The position numbers and the translations under genes are program-made. A stretch of 64,000 nucleotides of DNA from Flavobacterium sp. NG2 (GTDB taxonomy: Bacteria > Bacteroidota > Bacteroidia > Flavobacteriales > Flavobacteriaceae): the NCBI RefSeq assembly GCF_034119845.1, contig NZ_CP139420.1, positions 2,661,001 to 2,725,000 of the forward strand, read 5' to 3'. Each line of letters starts with the position of its first letter. Position 1 is the first letter of the stretch. The notes under the pieces are model-generated. The model saw only the letters and a list, made by a program, of their open reading frames with translations. It searched no databases and was not told where the DNA came from. This document shows, piece by piece, positions 27,628 to 36,173 of the stretch.

Positions 27628-28248
27628 TCATTCATATTTCGGATAAAGGACTATCTCTTCTTGATGATTGGTTTTGTTTGAAATTCGAATCTCTCTTAAA
27701 CAACAGCCTCTTTCGTCTTTTGAAACACAGTGAATTTGTATTTCGTCTATAAGTTGGTTGTTTTTGTCTTGGATAACAATTTTGGACAGTTCATTGTTGG
27801 AATAGTAAAAGTATTGTGTGTAGAAAGTAGAAAAATTATCTACTATTTTATCAATAGTTCCGTCTTTGTTATAATGATAGATGGCTTCGTTTTGTTTGAA
27901 CTGTTTTCTTGTATAGCAACTGATGCGTTCTCTTTGGTTAGGTTTCCAACGTGTTTTGCAATAATAATTTTCTTTATCGGGATAGGATTCCACTATAAAC
28001 CACAATTTCTTTTCGGTTTCTTGAAGTAAATTACCTAAGGAATCAACTGTTTTGGAATATTTGATGCGGCCATTTCTAGTGAAAATCATTTTCTTTTTAT
28101 ACAATAGTTTTTTCTGATGATTGACAACAATGTACTTTTCTTCGGTTGCAGATTTTATACCGTCAGGGAGTAGTCGTTTTTTAGTATCCTTTTTGGAGCT
28201 ACAGGATAACATGGTTAAGAATAATAAAGATATCAATAAAACTCTCAT
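27628..28248 (-). CDS. Lipoprotein of unknown function
   Basis: 206 residues. The N-terminus LLISLLFLTMLSCSSKKD is a lipoprotein signal with lipobox LTMLSC (Cys at residue 16). The mature part has YD-repeat-like lines (IVVNHQKKLLYKKKMIFTRNG; EAIYHYNKDGTIDKIVDNF), typical of Bacteroidota lipoproteins that resemble RHS/YD repeats or MORN-like toxin-immunity components. It contains several cysteines near residues 118 and 192. No named family is recognised. It stands alone, convergent with the tRNA cluster. Confidence 0.7.
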   Translation of the reverse strand: MRVLLISLLFLTMLSCSSKKDTKKRLLPDGIKSATEEKYIVVNHQKKLLYKKKMIFTRNGRIKYSKTVDSLGNLLQETEKKLWFIVESYPDKENYYCKTRWKPNQRERISCYTRKQFKQNEAIYHYNKDGTIDKIVDNFSTFYTQYFYYSNNELSKIVIQDKNNQLIDEIQIHCVSKDERGCCLREIRISNKTNHQEEIVLYPKYE

Positions 28249-28360
28249 AATTAGGAAGTTTAGGGATACACTAAATTACGAATTTTTAAAGATTTGAGTA
28301 GTTTTACAATCTTATAAACTGAGTTGTTAAGGATTTTTTAGAGTTAATTATATCCTTATT

Positions 28361-28554
28361 GTCACATTGAGCTTGTCGAAATGCTTTTGAAGGGTCGAAG
28401 CCCCTTTTAAATAAAAACGTCAATGGTAGTTGATATAAAATTTGCGACAGAAAATTTTATATCAGTATCGAGAACTCTAGTTTAAACAAAACTTCTCGGT
28501 ACTATTTTTAATAATATAGCTGTCGCATTAATATTAAAAATAACTCGAAGTGAC
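28361..28554. repeat. 194-bp element of three consecutive hairpins with a loop-loop match
   Basis: Ends GTCACATTGA (28361) and TCGAAGTGAC (28545-28554) are imperfect inverted repeats. Inside are three stems. H1 is a perfect 13-bp stem (28431-28443 with 28452-28464). H2 is 28466-28502 (CGAGAA / TTCTCG). H3 is 28503-28542 (TATTTTTAATA / complement). The 8-base loop of H1 contains GCGACAG and the loop of H3 contains CTGTCGC (28520-28526), a perfect 7-base match. The rest of this 400-bp gap shows no gene. A non-autonomous mobile element or a structured RNA are the two readings. Confidence 0.6.
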
Positions 28555-28648
28555 GGTAAACTTCTTAACTTAATGATATTGTTCGCTCACGCGCAGGGCA
28601 CGAGTCTTTAGGTTTATGTAGTTTCATTCATTTTAAAAAGTATATTTC

Positions 28649-29368
28649 TTAATTATACTCAAGAAAACTCAAAGCTTTTTCGCTTAAAACACATTGTTTT
28701 TGTTGTAGGAATAACAAACATTTTTTTAATTCTTGGGTGTTATTTGTGTTTCCAACAAAAGTAAAAATAGTATCAATTTTTGAAATGATGAGGTTCGTTG
28801 TCATTCTAGCTATAAAAATGTCAACGAGTTCGATATTTTCATATACATCCGTTTTACCATAGAATATGCCGCTATGCTCAAAATAATCCATTTTTAGAAT
28901 CAGTTTTGGATTAAAATTATTAACACCCAATACAAATGGAAGCGGAATTTTTTTTATCCCTACAAATCCAGCAATTAGCGGTACATCATACGCTTTCCTG
29001 TTGGTATGAATGACAATGGAATCTATTGCGTCTTGATTTATTTTGGAGCTTGCTAATTGTGCTATTTCTTTGTTTTCAGGATTTGTTATTGCTATTTCAG
29101 ATGGATTCACATAGGTGTACATTCCGTGAATAGAACATGAAACTGACCATCCTTCTGCTTTATTGAGTTTAGTAACGCCATCGTTAGCTAATGGTGTTAA
29201 ATTATGTACAGAGTCAATTAACTTTATTAATTGAATGGCTTTTTCTGTAATATTTTCATTTATATCAGTTGTATCAAAAATGATATAACTACCATTTTGA
29301 AATAAAACCCAATCTTGATATTTTGGATTAATAGCTTGCTTTATGTTTTTTAGTAAAGAGTATGTCAT
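28649..29368 (-). CDS. Hypothetical protein, 239 residues
   Basis: No known family is recognised. It lacks a signal peptide and membrane helices and looks like a soluble mixed alpha/beta protein: VLFQNGSYIIFDTT near the start, a middle with GWSVSCSIHGMYTYVNPSE, and NQDAIDSIVIHTNRKAYDVPLIAGF. The C-terminus is helical (TQELKKCLLFLQQKQCVLSEKALSFLEY). It is 205 bp downstream of the four-gene SDR operon and on the same strand, but likely has its own promoter. Codon use is like its neighbours. Confidence 0.65.
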   Translation of the reverse strand: MTYSLLKNIKQAINPKYQDWVLFQNGSYIIFDTTDINENITEKAIQLIKLIDSVHNLTPLANDGVTKLNKAEGWSVSCSIHGMYTYVNPSEIAITNPENKEIAQLASSKINQDAIDSIVIHTNRKAYDVPLIAGFVGIKKIPLPFVLGVNNFNPKLILKMDYFEHSGIFYGKTDVYENIELVDIFIARMTTNLIISKIDTIFTFVGNTNNTQELKKCLLFLQQKQCVLSEKALSFLEYN

Positions 29369-29573
29369 TTTTTATAAAAATAGGAAGAAGGGGAGTTGTT
29401 GAGGTGAATGGTAAAAAGTGGCTTGGGATTACTATTATCTACATTTATTTAGTTTTATTTTTTTAGGTATTGTTTTGCTATTTTTCAGCTCTTCTAAGCG
29501 GGTATATCTGGATTAAGAAGCTGGGGAAAGAGGCTTACAAATTTCTTCAATTGATTGGTGGGATTTTGTGCGG

Positions 29574-30101
29574 TCATTTTTTGTTTTCATTTTTTAGATC
29601 CACCAACTTCAATTCTTTATGATAGGCTTCAATTCGTGAGTGAGCAGTGCCGTCTATTAGTAAGATAACGATTAGCATAGCTATGGTTGTGATACTAATT
29701 GCTCTCCAAGTAGGTGTATTAATAAATATAATTAGTAAGGCTGCTATGATGATAATTATGGGTATAGCCTTAAAGACGATAGTTTGGTATTCCTTTAATA
29801 TGCTTTCCACACGACTAATTTCTGATGCTATAAATGCTGAAGAATTCGTGTTGTAAGTCGTTTCAAATTGGGTAATCCTTGATTTGTTAGTGTAAAACAA
29901 CCCCAGTCCAATTGTCATAAGTAAGAGTCCTGCTACCAAGGTTGGAATGATATACGCCTTAGCTAAATCTGTTTTTCCCAATTGCCAAAACCCGATGCTT
30001 GCGATTAAAAATAGTGTCGCAAAAATAATGAAGAAACGTGTTGAAAAAACTTCGGCTTTTGCCCAATCTGTGGCTAATTTTAATAGTTCCATTGATTCCA
30101 T
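29574..30101 (-). CDS. Hypothetical inner-membrane protein, 175 residues
   Basis: Four hydrophobic helices are evident (about residues 20-38, 48-70, 112-128 and 132-148), with a helical extramembrane loop between the second and third (FETTYNTNSSAFIASEISRVESILKEYQ). The C-terminus is charged (AYHKELKLVDLKNENKK). No named family is recognised. It is the last gene of an operon with AraC, MBL and SDR genes, 5 bp after the AraC gene. Confidence 0.65.
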   Translation of the reverse strand: MESMELLKLATDWAKAEVFSTRFFIIFATLFLIASIGFWQLGKTDLAKAYIIPTLVAGLLLMTIGLGLFYTNKSRITQFETTYNTNSSAFIASEISRVESILKEYQTIVFKAIPIIIIIAALLIIFINTPTWRAISITTIAMLIVILLIDGTAHSRIEAYHKELKLVDLKNENKK

Positions 30102-30106
30102 AGTTA

Positions 30107-31018
30107 TTAGTTCAAACCGTATTTTTGTTGATATTCTGAGGGGCTTATCCCTTCTTTCTTTTTAAATAATCTCGAAAAATATTGAGGATATTCAAAACCT
30201 AATTCATAGGCTACTTCAGAGATGCTTTTATTGGGTTGTAATAAAAAATTTTTAGCTTCATCAATCAGGCGTAATTGTAAATGCTCGGTGGTGGTTTTAC
30301 CAGTTTCTTTTTTAAGTGTATCGCTCAGATAACGTTGGGAAACTGACATTTTTTCGGCTAATTGTTCAATACTCGGAATGCCTTTTTCTTGTAGTTGTCC
30401 TGATTCAAAATATTTGTCCAGTTCTTGGTTAAATTGTTCTAGCAAGCTATGAGATAATTCTTTTCTGTTTAAAAACTGCCTTTCATAGAAGCGATTAGCA
30501 TATTTTAACAATGTATCTAATTGTGAAATAATAATGTCTTTACTAAAGGCATCTTGGTTGTTTTGGTATTCAATTTCAATATTTTCAACAATGGATTCTA
30601 TTTGCTTTTCTTCTTTAGGCGAAAGGTGTAATGCTTCATTGGCAGCATATGAAAAGAAGCCGTATTTTTTTATTTGTTGGGCTAAATCAGTTCCTTTTAA
30701 AAAATCTTCGTGAAAATTAATAGAGAACCCCTTTTGTTCAAAAATAAAGCTACTATCCCATTGTATCACTTGTTTTGGAGCGATAAAAATCAAAGCGCCA
30801 TTGGTAAAATCATATTTGGTTCGACCATAATTTAATTCCCCGTGCATTATTTTTTTTAAGCTAATGGAATAACAATCCGTTGAAATAGGAGGAGAACTTT
30901 CTCTTGGACAGGGAAGGTAATCATCACCTTTTGCCACCATAACACTTAACATGGGGTGCTCGGGACGAGGGAGTTGCATATAATCAAGAAATGAGGCCAG
31001 TGTTTTATAATGTTTCAT
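30107..31018 (-). CDS. AraC-family transcriptional regulator
   Basis: 303 residues from MKHYKTLASFLDYMQL. An upstream ATG at 31048 would overlap the MBL gene by 25 bp and is less likely. The N-terminal half is a cupin-like effector domain (CYSISLKKIMHGELNYGRTKYDFTNGALIFIAPKQVIQW). The C-terminal 100 residues contain two helix-turn-helix motifs: IEQLAEKMSVSQRYLSDTLK and ISEVAYELGFEYPQYFSRLFKK, ending GISPSEYQQKY. It lies 5 bp after the MBL gene and probably regulates its own operon in response to a small molecule. Confidence 0.9.
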   Translation of the reverse strand: MKHYKTLASFLDYMQLPRPEHPMLSVMVAKGDDYLPCPRESSPPISTDCYSISLKKIMHGELNYGRTKYDFTNGALIFIAPKQVIQWDSSFIFEQKGFSINFHEDFLKGTDLAQQIKKYGFFSYAANEALHLSPKEEKQIESIVENIEIEYQNNQDAFSKDIIISQLDTLLKYANRFYERQFLNRKELSHSLLEQFNQELDKYFESGQLQEKGIPSIEQLAEKMSVSQRYLSDTLKKETGKTTTEHLQLRLIDEAKNFLLQPNKSISEVAYELGFEYPQYFSRLFKKKEGISPSEYQQKYGLN

Positions 31019-31023
31019 GTTTT

Positions 31024-32142
31024 TTAATTTTTTAGAGGTTTCCACCAAGGTTTAAATTGCTGTAAACTGTCCTTTAAATTAACATTTTCGCCAATCATTG
31101 GAGTTAAGATTCTTAAATTTTTTTCGTTTTTTTCCTCTGTTATGTTTGTTAAAGGTTCGTCCCAATCATGATTACCTAAAGTAAACTTGCCTGAATGCAC
31201 AGGTAAGATAGCTTTCGCATTTAAATCGGTTGCGGCTTGTAATTGCTCTCCGGGTAGCATGTGAATGTATTTCCATTTTTCATCATACTGGCCATTTTCA
31301 AGAATCACTAAGTCAAACGCTCCAAATTTATCTCCAATATCTTTAAAATGGGTATCGTAACCACTATCGCCTCCAATATATATTGTTGAGGTTGGTGCTT
31401 TTATTACAAACGAAGCCCAGAGTGTTTTGGCTCGAGTAAATCCTCGGCCTGAAAAATGCCTTGCGGGGGTAATATGAATTTCAAAACCATTTTTAAAGGT
31501 AAATTGATCATACCAATCGCCTTCTAAAATGACTTCTGGTCTATAACCCCAATATTCTAAATGTGCGCCATTGCCAAGACCCGTAATAATATTTTTAATT
31601 TTAGGACGTATTTTTTTAAGCGTTTTATAATCCATATGGTCCCAATGGTCGTGTGTCAAAAATAAGTAATCTATTTCAGGAATATCGTCTGTTGTATAAA
31701 TATCCGTTCCATTATATGCTTTTGTTGTGAATGAAAGTGGAGATGCATTACCACTAAAAACGGGGTCAACTAATATTTTTTTACCATCCAGTTGTATAAA
31801 ATAGGATGAATGTCCCATCCATATTAGTACATTTTGATTAGGTTTAATTGCTTTTAAATCAGTTTTAATCGAAGGAATATTTATGGAAGGTTCTTTTGGT
31901 TTTGAGGAAAATAGGAATTCATACAGAACTTTACCATAACCAACTCCTTCTGTTAGCATAGGGGTATTGCTTAAATTTTGAAAACTTCCATTTTTATAAT
32001 GAGGCGATTGCTCAATTTTTAATAATCGTTCTCCTGATGGCTGTTTTCCAAATCTTTCAGTATTTAAAAAAAGGAATGTTCCAACTCCAATGGTTGTAAT
32101 GATAAAAAGAAGTCCAATCATTATTTTTTTTATTAAAATCAT
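31024..32142 (-). CDS. MBL-fold metallohydrolase (UlaG/NAPE-PLD-like)
   Basis: 372 residues. An N-terminal membrane anchor or signal (MIGLLFIITTIGVGTFLFL) precedes the metallo-beta-lactamase domain. The metal-binding HxHxDH motif is LTHDHWDHMDY. Later ligands appear in ITPARHFSGRG, YIGGDSGYDTHF and AILPVHSGKFTLGNHDWDEP. Members of this subfamily hydrolyse phosphodiester or lactone bonds; the NAPE-PLD group acts on N-acyl phosphatidylethanolamine, but the substrate here is unknown. It lies 7 bp after the SDR gene and 5 bp before the AraC gene. Confidence 0.88.
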   Translation of the reverse strand: MILIKKIMIGLLFIITTIGVGTFLFLNTERFGKQPSGERLLKIEQSPHYKNGSFQNLSNTPMLTEGVGYGKVLYEFLFSSKPKEPSINIPSIKTDLKAIKPNQNVLIWMGHSSYFIQLDGKKILVDPVFSGNASPLSFTTKAYNGTDIYTTDDIPEIDYLFLTHDHWDHMDYKTLKKIRPKIKNIITGLGNGAHLEYWGYRPEVILEGDWYDQFTFKNGFEIHITPARHFSGRGFTRAKTLWASFVIKAPTSTIYIGGDSGYDTHFKDIGDKFGAFDLVILENGQYDEKWKYIHMLPGEQLQAATDLNAKAILPVHSGKFTLGNHDWDEPLTNITEEKNEKNLRILTPMIGENVNLKDSLQQFKPWWKPLKN

Positions 32143-32149
32143 ATTTGGT

Positions 32150-33100
32150 TTATAAATTCCATTTTATTCCTGTTTCTTTTTCCGAAAGGTCCCATAATTT
32201 TTTGGATACAGCTTTATCTTTAGCATGTGGCTCTAATCTATGTTCACCTACAGGACCCACCCAATTACTTCTGCCTGTAGGGCCATAAAAACCACTTTGG
32301 GTAAGGTTTGGCTCAGTAGCACACATCAATTGTGGGTAAGCACCTTTTTCAGCAGATTGCGTCAATGGTGATAATTTCATCATCCCAAAAATAAGTTTCA
32401 TCATAAAACTACCACTGGTGCTAATAAGGTTGGTTCTCGAAGAGCCAGGATGACAAGCATAGGCTTTCACTTCTGTTTTACCTGCATTTGCCAATCTATC
32501 TTGTAATTCATAGATGCTCATAATTTGAGCCAGTTTACTTTGACTATACGCATTATTAGGGGTGTAATCTTGGTCCCAATTCAAATCGTCAAATTTTATG
32601 GTTTTAATTCCCATATCATACCCCATACTTCCTACTGTAACAATTCGACCTTTTGATTTTTCAATAAGTGGATACAATAGCGCCTGAAGTGTAAAGTTAC
32701 CATAATAATTTGTTCCCATTTGGCTTTCCCAACCGTCAACAGTAAGTGTTCGCTTGGGCACTTGAGCAATTGCCGCATTGCAGATTAATACATCTATTTT
32801 TGGGATTGTATTGCTAATTTCTTCTGCCGCTTTTTTTACTGAACTTTGTACGGCTAAATCCATTTGAATTGACTGTACCTCAATATTGTTACCAAGTTCT
32901 TGTTTCAAAATAACAACAGTTTCGGCTGCTTTTTTAGGGTTTCGGTTTAACATGACTACTTTGGCACCTTTTGACAACAGTATTTTTGTTGCTTCAAAAC
33001 CTGTTCCGCTGGTAGTTCCTGTTATGACAAAAGTTTTTCCGTTTAAATTTCCAATTCTATCAGGAGTCCAACCTTTTTCACCAAATTGATTTATTTCCAT
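32150..33100 (-). CDS. Short-chain dehydrogenase/reductase
   Basis: 316 residues from MEINQFGEKGWTPDRIGNLN; a longer frame to 33136 adds a non-conserved segment. The NAD(P)-binding loop is TGTTSGTGFEA and the structural motif is CNAAIA. Active-site residues are Ser in VTVGSMGY and Tyr/Lys in YSQSK. The sequence is close to the retinol dehydrogenase/WW-oxidoreductase-like group of SDRs. It is the first gene of the SDR-MBL-AraC-membrane protein operon, suggesting a small inducible detoxification or metabolite-conversion unit (inference). Confidence 0.9.
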   Translation of the reverse strand: MEINQFGEKGWTPDRIGNLNGKTFVITGTTSGTGFEATKILLSKGAKVVMLNRNPKKAAETVVILKQELGNNIEVQSIQMDLAVQSSVKKAAEEISNTIPKIDVLICNAAIAQVPKRTLTVDGWESQMGTNYYGNFTLQALLYPLIEKSKGRIVTVGSMGYDMGIKTIKFDDLNWDQDYTPNNAYSQSKLAQIMSIYELQDRLANAGKTEVKAYACHPGSSRTNLISTSGSFMMKLIFGMMKLSPLTQSAEKGAYPQLMCATEPNLTQSGFYGPTGRSNWVGPVGEHRLEPHAKDKAVSKKLWDLSEKETGIKWNL

Positions 33101-33261
33101 TGCTGCCAAATTTTTTATGATTAAATAATAAGACAAAGGTCGGGTAGAAGTAGTTGGGTTTCTTTATACAGATTTTCGAATCTTGTATACTTTTTGGTTT
33201 TATAGAATTTGTTTCTACATCAGTCACTGTAAAAGATAAACTAAAAGAAAGGAACTCATTT

Positions 33262-33407
33262 AATTGAGAATTGACCTAGACCATGCTTATGCATTTAGTC
33301 GCACTCGAAAAGGCAGTTGGGCAATTGCCAACCTGCTTAGCACATCACGAAAACCAAAATTTAAATAATACTTTAAGTAGAGTCCTATTTTAGGTTCAAC
33401 CATTACT
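33262..33407 (+). pseudogene. Degenerate duplicate of the group II intron ORF 3' segment
   Basis: This stretch repeats 33815-33925 with many point changes (shared words include GCATTTAGTCGCACTCG and GGTTGGGCAATTG or near variants). It is split by an extra segment of about 48 bases (about 33331-33378) before AGAGTCCTATTTTAGG resumes. It is therefore a broken relic that lies upstream of the better copy in the same orientation. Confidence 0.75.
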
Positions 33408-33445
33408 CCGCTCTTCGAACTGTACCTAACATTATTACAAGTGCT

Positions 33446-33704
33446 GCGCAAATGTCTTCGACTTTGCGCAATTTTAAAATGGTTTTATAAACGAAATCGT
33501 TCTAAAAGTCTCCTGACTTTTGCACAAAATGTTATTTTTAAGAGTCTACAAATTGATAAAGCTATTAACGAATTATTGCCGTTTTGAATCCAGCATCATT
33601 CGCTCAATGCAATTCACAAGATTAGTCAAAAGTCAGGAGACTTTGGGACGAATTTATTTAATAAGTCGATTTTGAAAATTTCGCAAAGTCATGAGACTTT
33701 GCGA
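33446..33704. repeat. Cluster of related palindromes with core AAAGTC...GACTTT
   Basis: Four palindromes lie within 260 bp: 33446-33469 (GCGCAAATGTC / GACTTTGCGC), 33505-33522 (AAAGTCTCCTGACTTTTG), 33627-33644 (its exact reverse complement) and 33681-33704 (TCGCAAAGTC-ATGA-GACTTTGCGA, a perfect 10-bp stem). The second and third also form an 18-bp perfect inverted repeat 104 bp apart. Confidence 0.8.
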
Positions 33705-33721
33705 AGCGGGGAACAAATATC

Positions 33722-34012
33722 ATGGGCAAATTACGGGCTATAGACGGCTGGCTTAGAAACCGACTTCGATATTGTATTTGGCACGATTGGAAGAAGCCTG
33801 AAAGGAAAAGGAAAAACCTGATTCGATTAGGAGTTGACCAAGACCACGCTTACGCATTTAGTCGCACTCGCAAAGGCGGTTGGGCAATTGCACAGAGTCC
33901 TATTTTAGGCTCGACCATTACTTTGAAACGGCTAAGGCAAAAAGGCTATCAATCCTTGACAGATGTTTACATCGAACTTAATCCACCGTTTTGCGAACCG
34001 CCGAGTACGTGA
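33722..34012 (+). pseudogene. C-terminal fragment of a group II intron reverse transcriptase/maturase
   Basis: The 96-residue frame LRAIDGWLRNRLRYCIWHDW, KKPERKRKNLIRLGVDQ, AYAFSRTRKGGWAIAQSP, LGSTITLKRLRQKGYQSLTD corresponds to the maturase (domain X/GIIM) end of LtrA-like proteins. The whole reverse transcriptase domain, with its YADD motif, is missing upstream, where palindromic repeats take its place. It cannot encode a working enzyme. It is directly followed by RNA domains V and VI of the intron and lies opposite to the cassette genes. Confidence 0.85.
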
Positions 34013-34101
34013 CCCGCTTGGCCTGTCCTGAGCGAAGTCGAAGGGCTCGGTGGTGTGAGAGGCGCACTCCGTTAGTTTCTAGCGGAGCCGTCTACTCGAT
34101 T
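33993..34101 (+). mobile_element. Group II intron 3' end (domains V-VI), decayed and interrupted
   Basis: ACCGCCGAG (33997-34005) pairs with CTCGGTGGT (34046-34054) and GTGTGAGAGG follows, as in intron domain V. Domain VI is seen as CTCCGTTAG (34067-34075) with CTAGCGGAG (34079-34087), and the intron ends in CTACTCGAT(T). About 28 bases with CTGTCCTGAGCGAAGTCGAA (from 34023), a widely dispersed repeat word, are inserted in the domain V tip. The 5' part of the intron is lost, so this is a remnant. Confidence 0.75.
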
Positions 34102-34113
34102 ATGCGCTGCCCT
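34100..34113 (-). other. Remnant attC core (R'') of the kinase cassette at the intron 3' junction
   Basis: Plus-strand TTATGCGCTGCCCT just after the intron end matches TTATGTGCAACCCT, the start of the kinase cassette read in gene direction (36181 downward), at 11 of 14 positions. This is what the outer end of that cassette should read. The intron therefore lies at the recombination point of this attC. Confidence 0.6.
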
Positions 34114-34143
34114 GCTGTTCGCCCGAAGTCGTGTCATTCAGTT

Positions 34144-36123
34144 TCAGTTTACAAGTTGTTGAAAGTGTGATTGCTTTTCCCTTAGGAAGTTCATCTTTTC
34201 TGTATTGTCGGCTTCACCGTTCTCCATCAGTATTTGTCTTGCCCTAACAATCATTGCAACTGCTTTTCTATTTTCTCCTTCATAAGAATACATATTTGCA
34301 AGTGTTACCCAAAGGTGGTCATTTGTTTGATTGTTTGAGATTACGGATTTCATAAACTCAATTGCTTCTTGTCCTTTGCCGTTTGCCTGCATATATTGAG
34401 CACGCCAACAAATAGCATTTAATATTGAAAGTTTTCTATCAAGAAGTTTCTCGCAATATAAAATTGCCTCGCTGTAGTTGGCAAGTTCTCCATTAAGTTT
34501 GACAAGTGATACAAGTGTCTGCTCATCGTCAGGGAGATGCTGTTCAACAACCTTAAAACATTTGATTGCTTTTTCATTTTGGCTTGTCAACCAATAATTG
34601 GATGCAAGGTTGAACCAATTATTTGTGTTGTCTTTGTCAACCTTAATTAAAAGTTCAAGAATACTAATTGCCTTTTCAAAATGTTTTTGTCTTGAAACTT
34701 CTGCTGCAATGTTGCTTGCATTGAAATGAAGTGTCTTTTTATCGGGAGCTAATTGGATTGCTCTCACAATCAAATCTGCCGCCAATGGAAAATTTCCTTT
34801 TTCTTCAAAAGCAATTGCAAGATTTGTCAAAGCACCTGTATTGTTTGGGTCAATGCTAATCGCTTCGGTTAAGTATCTTATTGCATTAAGCAAGTCATTC
34901 TGTTCTTTATAAAATATTCCGAGGTTGTTGCAAGTTTTAGAATTGTATGGGTCAATTTGGTAAGAAAGCAATGTCGCCTTGATGCCATCATCAATATTTC
35001 CTAATTGATATTCAATTCTACCTTTCAAACTCCAGGCAGAACTATCTTCCTTGTCTTGTTCAAGATATTTATTTATCAATTGTCTTGCCTTAGCAATGTC
35101 GCCAAGAGAAATGAATGATAAGCTTTGAATGTAAAGTTCCTTTAGAGAAGTGTCAGCTTGAGTTTTATTCTGAGGAACTTTAAGTTTTAAATTTCCTGCT
35201 ACTCGTTGCAAATCCGAAATCAATTCCCTAAATGTTTGGTAACGGTCATTAGGATTTCTTGAAAGGCATTTGTAAGCAATGCTTGAAAGCGGATGATTGA
35301 TTTCAATAAGTGGTTCTGTTAAGTGCATTAAAGCGTAATGCTCAATCGTTGTTCTTCCCTGTAGTGAATAAGGATATGCTCCTAAAAGTTGATACAGCAC
35401 CACACCAAAGCTGTAAATGTCTGAACGCAAGTCAACTTTCGTGGAGTCAAGAATTTGTTCTGGAGAAGCATATAAAATTGTTCCAAGGAATGAACCTGCG
35501 TTTGTCAATCCGACTTTTGGTTGTTCAACTTCTTGTTTCTTAAATGCAAGTTTGATTTTATTGAACAAATTTTCTTTTGGCAAATTGATTTGTTTGAGTT
35601 GTTGAAACTCACTATCAAATTTTGATAATCCAAAGTCGGTAATTTTCAAATTGCCTTCTTCGTCAACCATTAAATTATCGGGCTTTATGTCACGGTGCGA
35701 TTTAAGGCCTTTTGAAATAGCGTAGTCCATACCATAAGCAAACTGTGCAACCCACTTAATGATATTTTGTGTTGAAGTTCCGCCTTGCTTTAAATAATCA
35801 GTTATTGTGTTTCGTCTGTATTCATCAGGTGCAATGTATTCAGCCGCAATAAAGAGTTGTTCGTTTACCTCATTCACAAAAAGTGCTTTGACAATGTTGG
35901 GATGAATTCCAATTGAAATCCAAGCTTCTGCTTCTGCACGAAATCTCTGCACAGAATTCAATTCAGCTTTCTGAAATGTTTTTAGAACAAAAGGAGTAGG
36001 ATAGTTGCGGTTTGTCACCAAATAGACAACACCCATTCCCGATTTGCCTTCGCCTCCGAAAATGTTGTGAACTTTAAATTCACCTACAATTGTGTCGCCA
36101 ATCTTTAATGGTCTTATTATCAT
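34144..36123 (-). CDS. Ser/Thr protein kinase with C-terminal TPR repeats (cassette 4)
   Basis: 659 residues. The N-terminal 290 residues are a Hanks-type kinase: Gly-rich loop GGEGKSGMGVVYLV, ATP lysine in FVLKTFQ, catalytic loop HRDIKPDNLM, DFG in ITDFGLSKF, and APE-like YASPEQIL. After a linker (KVPQNKTQADTS), about nine TPR units run from residue 325 to 640 (for example AWSLKGRIEYQLGNIDDGIK and CNNLGIFYKEQNDLLNAIR). No membrane helix is present, so it should be cytoplasmic. It fills the fourth and outermost cassette of the integron-like array, 28-58 bp from each core end. Targets are unknown; such kinases occur in defence and signalling modules. Confidence 0.9.
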   Translation of the reverse strand: MIIRPLKIGDTIVGEFKVHNIFGGEGKSGMGVVYLVTNRNYPTPFVLKTFQKAELNSVQRFRAEAEAWISIGIHPNIVKALFVNEVNEQLFIAAEYIAPDEYRRNTITDYLKQGGTSTQNIIKWVAQFAYGMDYAISKGLKSHRDIKPDNLMVDEEGNLKITDFGLSKFDSEFQQLKQINLPKENLFNKIKLAFKKQEVEQPKVGLTNAGSFLGTILYASPEQILDSTKVDLRSDIYSFGVVLYQLLGAYPYSLQGRTTIEHYALMHLTEPLIEINHPLSSIAYKCLSRNPNDRYQTFRELISDLQRVAGNLKLKVPQNKTQADTSLKELYIQSLSFISLGDIAKARQLINKYLEQDKEDSSAWSLKGRIEYQLGNIDDGIKATLLSYQIDPYNSKTCNNLGIFYKEQNDLLNAIRYLTEAISIDPNNTGALTNLAIAFEEKGNFPLAADLIVRAIQLAPDKKTLHFNASNIAAEVSRQKHFEKAISILELLIKVDKDNTNNWFNLASNYWLTSQNEKAIKCFKVVEQHLPDDEQTLVSLVKLNGELANYSEAILYCEKLLDRKLSILNAICWRAQYMQANGKGQEAIEFMKSVISNNQTNDHLWVTLANMYSYEGENRKAVAMIVRARQILMENGEADNTEKMNFLREKQSHFQQLVN

Positions 36124-36173
36124 TTGTTAATTTCTTGCAGTCAGTTTGATGTTAGCACTGTCGCCATAGGGTT

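Larger units (their letters stand above)
33101..33721. other. Gene-free junction of decayed mobile sequence at the left edge of the accessory region
   Basis: No complete gene is seen in these 620 bp. They hold a degenerate copy of the 3' end of a group II intron ORF (33262-33407) and then a run of palindromes that share the core CAAAGTC...GACTTTG (33446-33704). The rest is AT-rich without clear signal. Confidence 0.7.
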
